Assembly (NCBI RefSeq): GCF_004362215.1
Contig: NZ_SNWR01000002.1
Span: 434,001-498,000 of the forward strand
DNA length: 64,000 nucleotides
From: Paractinoplanes brasiliensis
Lineage (GTDB): Bacteria; Actinomycetota; Actinomycetes; Mycobacteriales; Micromonosporaceae
Direction: 5' to 3'
Shown here: positions 49,661-59,955 of the stretch, one piece after another
Numbering within the stretch: position 1 is the stretch's first letter
Layout of the letters: the number at the start of each line of letters is the position of its first letter
Translations under genes and position numbers: made by a program
Notes under the pieces: generated by a model
The model's input: only the letters and a program-made list of their open reading frames with translations
What the model was told of the DNA's origin: nothing
Databases searched by the model: none

Positions 49661-51226
49661 ATGACGACCGCCAGTCCCGCACCCGCGACCAGACCCGGCG
49701 ACGACGGACCCGTGACCAGGCCCGGCAAGGAAGGGCCCGTGACCGCGCCGGGCGGCGAGGGGCCTGTGACCGCGCGGGGCGGCGAGGGGCCTGTGACCGC
49801 GCCGGGCGGCGAGGGGCCTGTGACCGCGCGGGGCGGCGAGGGGCCTGTGACCGCGCGGGGCGGCGAGGGGCCTGTGACCGCGCGGGGCGGCGAGGGGCCT
49901 GTGACCGCGCCCGGCGGCGCCGGGGAGCTCGACCGGCTCCGCGCGGAGGTGGCCGGCCTGCGGGCCGAGCTGGCGGCGGGCCGCAAACGGCGGGCCGGCG
50001 CGGCGGCGTACCGGCGGGCGGCCGCGGCGATCCTCGTCGCTCTGGCCGCTTTCGCCCTGGTGACGAGCGTGGTCGGCTTCTGGGCGGCACGCACGACGTT
50101 GAACACCGAGCGCTGGGTGGCCACGGTCGCCCCGCTGCCGCAGGACCCCAAGGTGTCGGCGGCCGTGGCCGCGTACGCGACTGATCAGCTCTTCGAGGTG
50201 GTCGACGTCGAACAGCGGTTGCGTGACGTGCTCCCGCAGCAGGCCGGCTTCGCCGCCGGGCCGATCGCCGGGCAGGTGCGTGAGCAGGTGCGCCGCACCG
50301 TCGACACCGTGCTGCGCAGCGATCGCTTCCAGGTGGTGTGGGCCGAGCTCAATCGCCGGGTCCACCAGCGGATCATGACCGTGATCGAGGGGGACAGCAC
50401 CGTCGTGGTGGCCTCCGAGGACCACATCGACATCGACCTGCTGCCCCTGATCAATCAGGCCATGCGGGAGCTGAGCGCGCAGCTGCCCACGCTGTTCGGC
50501 AAGCAGATCTCGCTGCCCGACCTCAGCAGCGGCGCCCTGCCCGAGAACCTGCGCCAGCGGGTCGAGGAGCAGGTGGGCGTCACGCTGCCGGCCAACTTCG
50601 CCCAGTTCACCGTCTATGACGCCGGTCGGCTGAAGGCAGCCCAGGAGGGGGTGGCCACGGCCAAGCGTTACCTGGTGCTCTTCGGCGTCATCACGGTGCT
50701 GCTGCTGATCGCGGCGTTCGTCGTCTCGCCCGGGCGGCGCCGGACCGCCCTGCAGCTCGGCCTCTGGCTCGTGATCGCCGCGGTGGTGGTGACGGCGGTG
50801 CTGCGGGCCGTCCGCCGCGAGGTGCTCGCCCAGGTGCCCGACGGAATCTATCGCGACGGCGTGGACTCCGCGTTGACCGCGGTGTTCGCGACGCTGCGCG
50901 AGCGGGGCCAGCAGATCCTGTGGATCGGGGCGATCCTGGCCCTGCTGGCCTATCTGGCCGGCCCTGGGCGGATGCCGGTCTGGTTGCGGCGGCAGGCCGC
51001 CCGGGGGGCCTCCGCGGGCTGGGCCAAGATGCGGCAGGCCCCCGAGTTCATCGCCGGCCACCTTGATCCCGTACGGGTGGCCGGCGTGATCGTCGCCGTG
51101 GTGCTCGCGCTGATCCTGTCGTCGTGGACCTCTCTGCTGATCATCGCGCTGCTGCTGGCGGCGTACGAGGTGGCGGTGACTCTGATCGCGCGGCGCGAGC
51201 AGGCCGCCGCTCAGATGCCGGTCTGA
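49661..51226 (+). CDS. Membrane protein with repetitive N-terminus and large extracytoplasmic region
   Basis: 521 residues. Residues about 13-84 are eight nonapeptide repeats (GGEGPVTAR type); then a short coiled-coil (LDRLRAEVAGLRAELAAGRKRR), a first helix (RAAAAILVALAAFALVTSVVGFWAA), an extracytoplasmic part of about 220 residues (WVATVAPLPQDPKVSAAVAAYATDQLFEVVDVEQRL), and four or five C-terminal helices. Integral membrane proteins of this shape are common in actinobacteria but have no known function. End overlaps the convergent DUF2252 gene by 16 bases. Confidence 0.8.
   Translation: MTTASPAPATRPGDDGPVTRPGKEGPVTAPGGEGPVTARGGEGPVTAPGGEGPVTARGGEGPVTARGGEGPVTARGGEGPVTAPGGAGELDRLRAEVAGLRAELAAGRKRRAGAAAYRRAAAAILVALAAFALVTSVVGFWAARTTLNTERWVATVAPLPQDPKVSAAVAAYATDQLFEVVDVEQRLRDVLPQQAGFAAGPIAGQVREQVRRTVDTVLRSDRFQVVWAELNRRVHQRIMTVIEGDSTVVVASEDHIDIDLLPLINQAMRELSAQLPTLFGKQISLPDLSSGALPENLRQRVEEQVGVTLPANFAQFTVYDAGRLKAAQEGVATAKRYLVLFGVITVLLLIAAFVVSPGRRRTALQLGLWLVIAAVVVTAVLRAVRREVLAQVPDGIYRDGVDSALTAVFATLRERGQQILWIGAILALLAYLAGPGRMPVWLRRQAARGASAGWAKMRQAPEFIAGHLDPVRVAGVIVAVVLALILSSWTSLLIIALLLAAYEVAVTLIARREQAAAQMPV
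49697..49912 (+). repeat. Eight tandem 27-bp repeats
   Basis: Eight 27-base units encoding nonapeptides such as GGEGPVTAR and GGEGPVTAP; the first two units are divergent and the rest nearly identical. Frame-preserving. Confidence 0.9.
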
Positions 51227-52593
51227 GCCTCGACCCGGCCGTCGGCCACCGCCCGCGCGAACGCGGCGTGATCCCGCTCGGTCCGGTCGGCGTAGGTCGC
51301 GGCGAACCGGGCGAACGCCTGGTCGTAGCGGTCATCGCCGCCCAGGTACGCGGCGATGGCGATCCGGTCGCCGCTGCGCGCGTGGGCCCGGGCCAGCGTC
51401 CAGGCGCACACCCGCCCGTAGCGCCGCAGCCCGTCCGGATCCATGGCCTCGACGACCGCCGAGCCCTTCCAGTCGCGCAGTTGCCGGACGTAGAAGTCGC
51501 GGCCGCGCCCGTCGAAGCCGGGAATGTGCTGCCAGCCGAGGAAGATGTCGCTGACCGCCTGCATGAGCCGCTGGCCGTGCACGACGCGCCGGCCGTGGTG
51601 CTCCTCGGTGTCGGCCGCCGGCGAGTACCCGTCCAGCACCGACGGGCCGGCCTCCTTGACCTGCAGCAGCAGCGGATCCTGGTCGTCGCGGCCGGTCAGC
51701 AGCACGATCCAGCAGCGGGTGCCGACGCTGCCGACCCCCACGACCTTGCGGGCCAGGTCGACGAACTCGAACCGGTCGAACAACCGCCGCCGGTCCTCGA
51801 TGAGCGTTTCGCGGTAACCGTCGAGCATGTCGCGGATCTGGGCCTCGAGCTCCTTGCGCTCCACCTCGGGCACCAGGTCGGCCACCGGCACGAGCAACGG
51901 CGGGTCGGCCACGATGCGGCGGCGCCCGCCGGTCACGGCGGTGAGTTTCCGGTACGCCTGCAGGCTGTTGCGCCCGCGCGCCTTGGCCCCGGCCGTCGTG
52001 AGCCGCTTGCGCCCGCCCTTGCCGAGCTGGGCGGCGAACTCCTCGACGTCGGCGCGGGCGTACCACACCTCCAGCTCACGCTGACCCGCGAACTGCGTCA
52101 TCGCCTCGCGATAGGACCGGGCCGCGGCCGTGACGACCGCCGACCGTTGTTTGCGCCGCAGGCCGTTGGCCCGGCCGGCCAGCTCGAGGCTGGCCAGCAG
52201 GCGCAGCAGGTCCCACTCCCACGGCCCGGGGCCGGTCTCGTCGAAGTCGTTGAGGTCGAAGACCAGGCGGCGCTCGGGAGAGGCGAACATGCCGAAGTTG
52301 CTCAGGTGGGCGTCGCCGCAGATCTGTGCGGTCAGGCCCGAGTGCGGGGTGGAGGCCAGGTCCGCTGCCATGATCACGGCGCTGGCCCGGTAGAAGGCGA
52401 ACGGCGAGGCCAACATGCGGCCGTGCCGGATGGGCAGCAGTTCGGCGAGCCGGTCCTGCTCCTGCGACAGGAGCAGTTCGACGGGGTCGGGCCGGTCGGC
52501 GGCGGGGGCGAAATCGGCGTGCGCGGACGGTGGGACTTGCTTGCGGGCGGCCCGCCCCACCGCGGCACGCTGGTCGGCGGTAGGCATGGTCAC
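51211..52593 (-). CDS. DUF2252 domain-containing protein
   Basis: A 460-residue protein with DUF2252 landmarks: ICGDAHLSNFGMFASPERRLVFDLNDFDE (kinase-like HxxN and DxND motifs), GPWEWDLLRLLASLELAG, and VVGVGSVGTRCWIVLLTGRDDQDPLLLQVKEA. The fold is related to protein-kinase-like phosphotransferases; the substrate is unknown. GTG at 52593 overlaps the stop of the DUF1269 gene (GTGA). Coupled to the DUF1269 protein in the stress block. Confidence 0.88.
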   Translation of the reverse strand: MTMPTADQRAAVGRAARKQVPPSAHADFAPAADRPDPVELLLSQEQDRLAELLPIRHGRMLASPFAFYRASAVIMAADLASTPHSGLTAQICGDAHLSNFGMFASPERRLVFDLNDFDETGPGPWEWDLLRLLASLELAGRANGLRRKQRSAVVTAAARSYREAMTQFAGQRELEVWYARADVEEFAAQLGKGGRKRLTTAGAKARGRNSLQAYRKLTAVTGGRRRIVADPPLLVPVADLVPEVERKELEAQIRDMLDGYRETLIEDRRRLFDRFEFVDLARKVVGVGSVGTRCWIVLLTGRDDQDPLLLQVKEAGPSVLDGYSPAADTEEHHGRRVVHGQRLMQAVSDIFLGWQHIPGFDGRGRDFYVRQLRDWKGSAVVEAMDPDGLRRYGRVCAWTLARAHARSGDRIAIAAYLGGDDRYDQAFARFAATYADRTERDHAAFARAVADGRVEAQTGI

Positions 52594-53084
52594 CTCAGAT
52601 GATCGCTGAAGGTGTCGAGCAGGATCTCCTGCTCCTCCTTGGTCAGGTTGGTCGCGATGAGCGTGGTGTGCAAGCCGTGGAAGCGCTCGCCCAGCCGGTC
52701 GAGGTTGCCCTCGTCGGTCACCAGGAACAGCGCCGACGTGCCCTCGGTGACCTCGAGGCGGATCTTCTCGAGCTGCTCACGGGTGATCCCGGTGCCCTCG
52801 ACGGACTTGGCGATCGCGCCCACGGTGGCGCCGACCGCGCCGCCCACGACCGGCACCAGGAAAAGCCCGCCGACGACCACGCCCCAGAACAGGCCCCAGC
52901 CGGTGGCGTGCCGGGTTCGCTCGTGCTCGTGGTGGGTTTCCGGCTTTTCGGCGCCCTTGGGCCAGGTCACGACGGCGTAGTCGACGATCTTGACCAGGTG
53001 GTCCTGGGCGGCGTTCTTGAGGACGTCGGCGACCTGCTCGGCCTTCTCGGGCGAGTCGTACTTCCATACGGTGAACGTGGTCAT
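52590..53084 (-). CDS. DUF1269 domain-containing membrane protein
   Basis: 164 residues: MTTFTVWKYDSPEKAEQVADVLKN, a glycine-zipper hydrophobic core (GLFWGVVVGGLFLVPVVGGAVGATVGAIAKS) and C-terminal SALFLVTDEGNLDRL. This is the DUF1269 family, paralogous to the protein at 55115-55606. ATG at 53084. Function unknown; recurrent in stress and dormancy gene clusters. Confidence 0.87.
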   Translation of the reverse strand: MTTFTVWKYDSPEKAEQVADVLKNAAQDHLVKIVDYAVVTWPKGAEKPETHHEHERTRHATGWGLFWGVVVGGLFLVPVVGGAVGATVGAIAKSVEGTGITREQLEKIRLEVTEGTSALFLVTDEGNLDRLGERFHGLHTTLIATNLTKEEQEILLDTFSDHLR

Positions 53085-53088
53085 GCCG

Positions 53089-54246
53089 TCATGCTGGGCG
53101 GCGCGGCCGCGCCGGCGCCTCATCCCGGGTGGGGGAGTCCGGCGCCCGGCCGCCGGTGAGCAGCACGTTGAGCCAGCGGGTGGACGGGTCGATGTCGACC
53201 AGCAGGCCCTTGGCGAGCAGCGTCAGCGGGATGGCCAGCAGCGCGCCGAGCGCCCCCAGCACCCAGGTCCAGAAGACCAGCGACAGGAACGAGACGGTGG
53301 CCGAGAGCCCGACCGCGTCACCCACGATCTTGGGTTGGATCACCGACTGGATCACGAAGTTGACCATGCAGTAGAGCAGCACGACCGTGAGCATCAGGTC
53401 GGGGCCGCCCTGCAGCAGCGCGAGCAGCGCCGGCGGGATCAGCCCGATGACGAAGCCGACGTTGGGGATGTAGTTCGTGATGAACGACAGCAGCCCCCAC
53501 AACAGCGGCAGAGGCACGTCCAGCCACCACAGCAGCACGGTGTCGAAGACGGCGACGATCAGTCCGAAGACGGTCGAGACGAGCAGGTAGCGGCGGGTGC
53601 CCTGGGCGAAGGTGCGCAGCGCGGTCACCACCTGCGGCCGTTCGCCGGTGACCGAGGTGAGCCGCTCCGGGAAGGACACGGTGTCGAGGCACATGAACAA
53701 CAGCACCGCCAGCAGGAACACCGTGTTCGACAGCAGCCCGGTCAGGCCGCCGACCAGGCCCTCGGCCAGCCGTACGAACGTGGCCGGATCGGCCCCGGCG
53801 ACCAGGTCGCGCAGCTGGGCGGCGCTGACCCCCAGCCCGCTGAGCCCCGTGACCAGGTCGTCACGCAGACCGGCGAACTGGGCCTGGTACTGCGGCAGCA
53901 GGTCGATGAGCCGGGCCACCGACACGAACAGGGCCGATCCCAGCGCGAACAGCACGACGTAGACGGTGATGATCGTCGCCAGCATGGCGAACCAGACGGG
54001 GCTGCCGTGCCGGCGCAGCCACTGGGTCAGCGGGCTTGCGGTGACCGTCAGCATCAGCGCGAGCATCACCGGCGCCAGCAGCTCGGCTGTGGCGCGGATG
54101 CCGGCCACCGCGATCACCAGGCACGCCGTACCGAGCAGTACGACCACGCCGCGGGGCAGACCGGCCGGATCGCCGGGCGCGGCGCCGTTGCCGCGACCGG
54201 CGATCCGGAGAGTGTGCCTTGGCGGCCGGGCCACCAGGCGGCTCAT
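53089..54246 (-). CDS. AI-2E (PerM) family transporter
   Basis: A 385-residue protein with about eight helices and AI-2E landmarks: VMLALMLTVTASPLTQWLRR, LLWGLLSFITNYIPNVGFVIGLIPPALLALLQGG and QPKIVGDAVGLSATVSFLSLVFWTWVLGALGALLAIPLTLL. ATG 2 bases after the upstream stop. Export of small metabolites or ions; the quorum-signal role of the family name is not assured. Confidence 0.88.
   Translation of the reverse strand: MSRLVARPPRHTLRIAGRGNGAAPGDPAGLPRGVVVLLGTACLVIAVAGIRATAELLAPVMLALMLTVTASPLTQWLRRHGSPVWFAMLATIITVYVVLFALGSALFVSVARLIDLLPQYQAQFAGLRDDLVTGLSGLGVSAAQLRDLVAGADPATFVRLAEGLVGGLTGLLSNTVFLLAVLLFMCLDTVSFPERLTSVTGERPQVVTALRTFAQGTRRYLLVSTVFGLIVAVFDTVLLWWLDVPLPLLWGLLSFITNYIPNVGFVIGLIPPALLALLQGGPDLMLTVVLLYCMVNFVIQSVIQPKIVGDAVGLSATVSFLSLVFWTWVLGALGALLAIPLTLLAKGLLVDIDPSTRWLNVLLTGGRAPDSPTRDEAPARPRRPA
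53117..53134. promoter_or_regulatory. Regulon palindrome, copy C (half-degenerate)
   Basis: CTCATCCCGGGTGGGGGA, 33-50 bases upstream of the DUF1269 gene at 53084, inside the 3' end of the AI-2E gene. Left half matches the consensus, right half is weak. Confidence 0.35.
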
Positions 54247-54248
54247 GT

Positions 54249-54692
54249 TCAGTTCCTGACCTCGCGCCCGTGCACGGACAGGGCATAGATGATCAGCACG
54301 TCCACCGCGATCACGATGGAGCACCAGAACGGGTACGCCGGCAGGAACATCAGGTTCGCGAGCGCGCTCAGCACCGCGATGACGATGCCGACCACGCGCG
54401 CCCACATCTGGCCGGCCAGGATGCCCAGACCGGTGAGCACCCCGATCGCCCCGAGCAGGATGTGCGTCCAGCCCCACGCCGTGAAGTCCATCGGAATGAC
54501 GAGTCCCTGCCGGGTGGTCAGGTAGAAGTCGTCCTTGAACAGCGCGACGGTCCCCTCGATGATCTCGAACCCGCCCAGCATCAGCAGCATGACGCCGGCG
54601 AAGACGACCATGCCCACCCACCCGGACGGCTGCCCGTGGCGGGGCTGCGCGTACGGCTCGTCGTATGTCTGCCGTGACTCTGTCTCGGTCAT
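54249..54692 (-). CDS. DUF7144-like membrane protein
   Basis: 147 residues with four helices: GWVGMVVFAGVMLLMLGGFEIIEGTVALF, WGWTHILLGAIGVLTGLGILAG, WARVVGIVIAVLSALANLMFLP and YPFWCSIVIAVDVLIIYALSVHG. Strong resemblance to the paralogue at 62584-63036. GGAGA upstream of ATG 54692. First gene of the operon with AI-2E. Confidence 0.82.
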   Translation of the reverse strand: MTETESRQTYDEPYAQPRHGQPSGWVGMVVFAGVMLLMLGGFEIIEGTVALFKDDFYLTTRQGLVIPMDFTAWGWTHILLGAIGVLTGLGILAGQMWARVVGIVIAVLSALANLMFLPAYPFWCSIVIAVDVLIIYALSVHGREVRN

Positions 54693-54705
54693 GCTTGTCT
54701 CCTCG

Positions 54706-54969
54706 TCAGACGGCCTCGGCCCGATCCTGTGACCGGGCCCCGGTCCCCACGCCATCCGCAGCGGATGATTCGGCCGGCACGCGGCTCAGGCAGACCACCT
54801 CGATGCCGGACCGGTCGAGCCGGTCGAGCAGCCGTTCCAGGCCGGCGTCGGTGAGCCGGCCGCGGATCGTGCTCTGGTACGGCAGCGTGCGGTACCGCAA
54901 TTTGCCGACCGCCGTCCGCAGCAGCGGGCCCAGATAGCCCCGGATCCGAATCTCGTAACGCTCCCGCAT
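54706..54969 (-). CDS. Small hypothetical protein
   Basis: 87 residues: MRERYEIRIRGYLGPLLRTAV, YQSTIRGRLTDAGLERLLDRLDRSGIEVVCLSRV. The beta-alpha-beta layout, with a domain that could pack as a dimer, is reminiscent of small stress-associated proteins; no named family. ATG behind GGAGAGG. Its 3' end contains regulon palindrome copy G. Confidence 0.7.
   Translation of the reverse strand: MRERYEIRIRGYLGPLLRTAVGKLRYRTLPYQSTIRGRLTDAGLERLLDRLDRSGIEVVCLSRVPAESSAADGVGTGARSQDRAEAV
54751..54768. promoter_or_regulatory. Regulon palindrome, copy G
   Basis: GCCATCCGCAGCGGATGA, both half-sites CATCC and GGATG intact, 59-76 bases upstream of the DUF7144-like gene at 54692 and inside the preceding small gene. 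Confidence 0.4.
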
Positions 54970-55024
54970 GGCCCTCTCCTATCGACGCCCTCACCGGACG
55001 GTCCTCCGGAAACAGCGCGGGAAG

Positions 55025-55042
55025 TTCATCCCTGCGGAGTGA
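55025..55042. promoter_or_regulatory. Regulon palindrome, copy D
   Basis: TTCATCCCTGCGGAGTGA between divergent genes, 56-73 bases from the start at 54969 and 73-90 bases from the start at 55115. Right half has an extra G (GGAGTGA). Confidence 0.5.
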
Positions 55043-55114
55043 AGTGTCTGTTCCGTGCCGTGTGGCTCACTGGGCGGCAACCGACTCATGTGCTCAAGAA
55101 GGAGCAGGTGGACC

Positions 55115-55606
55115 ATGGCAACTCTGATCGCCATCGGGTACCCCGACGAGACCACGGCGACGGCCGCCTCGCAGGAGGCAAGCCGGCTGGCCAAGGACCT
55201 CATCATCCAGCCGGACGCGATCGCGGTGATCACGCGGGACAACGAGGGCAAGTACCACGTGACCACGAACCATCACGCGGTCGGCGGCGGCGCGACCTGG
55301 GGAATGTTCTGGGGCCTGCTGTTCGGCATGCTCTTCTTCGTTCCCGTTCTGGGCATGGCCGTCGGCGCCGGCCTGGGCGCGCTCACCGGCAAGATCGCGA
55401 AGAACGCCATCAACAAGGACTTCCAGGAGCGGATCCGTGACGAGCTCAAGCCGGGCACCTCGGCCCTGTTCATGGTCGTCGAGGCGGTGACCCCGGACAA
55501 GGCGGTGGAGGCGCTGAGCAAGTACGGCGGCACCGTGCTCAAGTCGTCGCTGCCCAAGGAGACCGAGGAGGAGCTGCAGGAGGCGCTGCACGGTTCTCAG
55601 GGCTAG
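55115..55606 (+). CDS. DUF1269 domain-containing membrane protein
   Basis: 163 residues: TLIAIGYPDETTATAASQEASRLAKD, glycine-zipper core GATWGMFWGLLFGMLFFVPVLGMAVGAGLGALTGKIAKNA and TSALFMVVEAVTPDKAVEALSKYGG. A paralogue of 52590-53084. ATG at 55115 with AGGAGCAGG upstream. Monocistronic and followed by a strong hairpin. Confidence 0.88.
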   Translation: MATLIAIGYPDETTATAASQEASRLAKDLIIQPDAIAVITRDNEGKYHVTTNHHAVGGGATWGMFWGLLFGMLFFVPVLGMAVGAGLGALTGKIAKNAINKDFQERIRDELKPGTSALFMVVEAVTPDKAVEALSKYGGTVLKSSLPKETEEELQEALHGSQG

Positions 55607-55614
55607 CGCTCTGC

Positions 55615-55655
55615 CGCTGGACGCTGCCCGGCCCCGGACCGGGTGGCGTCCAGCG
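55615..55655. terminator. Hairpin terminator after the DUF1269 gene
   Basis: 10-bp stem CGCTGGACGC (55615-55624) / GCGTCCAGCG (55646-55655) with a nested CCCGG...CCGGG inside, followed by TGTTT. It lies 9 bases after the stop codon. Confidence 0.75.
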
Positions 55656-55658
55656 TGT

Positions 55659-55676
55659 TTCATCCGTGACGGGTGA
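55659..55676. promoter_or_regulatory. Regulon palindrome, copy E
   Basis: TTCATCCGTGACGGGTGA, 35-52 bases upstream of the glycosidase ATG at 55711. Its position supports that start over a GTG at 55666, which lies inside the site. Confidence 0.45.
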
Positions 55677-55710
55677 CGAACCGGGACTGTCCTCGGCCGA
55701 CGCTGGCGGC

Positions 55711-58379
<2,669 letters not shown>

Positions 58380-58383
<4 letters not shown>

Positions 58384-59840
58384 CCGGATGGCCGGAGGCC
58401 CCCGCCGTCTACGAGATCGACACCTGGCCGTGGCTGACCGGTTTGGCCGCTCGCTACCGGCGGCCGGTCGCCCTGGGCGACGTTCCCGGCGAGGTCTGGG
58501 ACGAGCTCGAGGGCTTCGACGCGGTCTGGCTGATGGGCGTCTGGGAGCGCAGCCCGGCCGGTCTCGCCGTGGCGCTGGCCGACCCGGGCCTGCGGCGGGA
58601 CTTCCACGCGGCGCTGCCCGACCTGCACACGAGCGACGTGGTCGGCTCGCCCTACTGCGTACGCCGGTACGAGGTCGACACCCGGATCGGCGGCGGTCCC
58701 GGGCTGGCCGTGGCGCGCGAGGAGCTGGCCCGGCGCGGGGTCCGGCTGATCCTCGACTACGTGCCGAACCATGTGGCCCCGGACCATCCCGCGGTCACCC
58801 AGTGTCCCGAATGGTTCGTCAACGGCGTGGAGGACGACCTGGTGCGGGACCCGGCCGCCTGGCTCGCCGCGGGTGAGCACATCCTGGCCCGCGGCCGGGA
58901 CCCGTACTTTCCCCCATGGCCGGACGTCGTGCAGCTCAACGCGTTCGATCCGGGCCTGCGTGGGGCGACCGTGCAGACCCTGGACGAGATCGCCCGGCAG
59001 TGCGACGGCGTTCGCTGCGACATGGCGATGCTGATGACCAACGAGGTCTTCGCCCGCACCTGGGGCCACCGCGTCGGGCCGGCGCCGGCCAACGAGTTCT
59101 GGCCCGCCATCATCAACGAGGTGAAACGGGACCGGCCGTTCGTGTTCATCGCCGAGGCGTACTGGGACCTGGAGTGGACGCTGCAGCAGCAGGGCTTCGA
59201 CTTCTGCTACGACAAGCGGCTCTACGACCGGCTCGTGCACGAGGACGCGGACGCCGTGCGCAAGCATCTGACGGCCGGGCTCGACTATCAGGACGGGCTG
59301 ATCCGGTTCCTCGAGAACCACGACGAGCCACGGGCTGCTTCCGCCGTGCCCGGCGCGCGCGGACGGCCCGCCGCGATCGTGATCGCCACCACGCCCGGGG
59401 CCACGCTCTGGCACGACGGGCAGTTCGAGGGTCGTACGGTGCGGCTGCCGGTTTTTCTGGGCCGGTACCCCGACGAGCCGGTCGACGAGGACTTGCGCGA
59501 CTTCTACCGCCGGCTCGCCGGGTTGCGCATCGACCACGGCTGGTGGGAGCTGCTGGAGAGCTCGGGCTGGCCCGACAACCCGAGCAGCCAGGCCGTTCTG
59601 GCCTGGTCATGGCGCGACGGCGAGTGCCGCCACCTGGTCGTCGTGAACTTCGGCGATCGTCCGGCTCAGGCCCGCGTACGGGTGCCGTGGTCTGCCCGCG
59701 GGGACAGCTGGCGCTTGACGGACCTGCTCGACGGACAGGTGTTCGACAGGGACGGCGGTGAGCTCGTGGAGGACGGGCTCTATGTCGATCTGCCCGCGTG
59801 GACCGCACATGTGCTGCGTGCCGACCGTCTTGTGCACTGA
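58380..59840 (+). CDS. GH13 alpha-amylase-family protein
   Basis: A 486-residue GH13 enzyme with the four conserved regions: I LDYVPNH (near 124-130), II GVRCDMAML with the nucleophile Asp near 214, III AEAYW with the acid/base Glu near 257, IV LENHDEP near 312. Missing or altered compared with standard amylases is the C-terminal domain, which is short. Enzymatic residues are all present. Coupled to the preceding glycosidase by a 4-base overlap, so the two act on one glucan or trehalose-like substrate. Confidence 0.86.
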
Positions 59841-59955
59841 TTGCCGATGAAGGCGGCACCGAGGGTGAGGATTATCCGATACGGACGATGCCCTTTCCGG
59901 GCGCGGGCCCGACGCTGAACCAGGAGATCGATTTGGGTCACTAGCAGGGGGTTGC

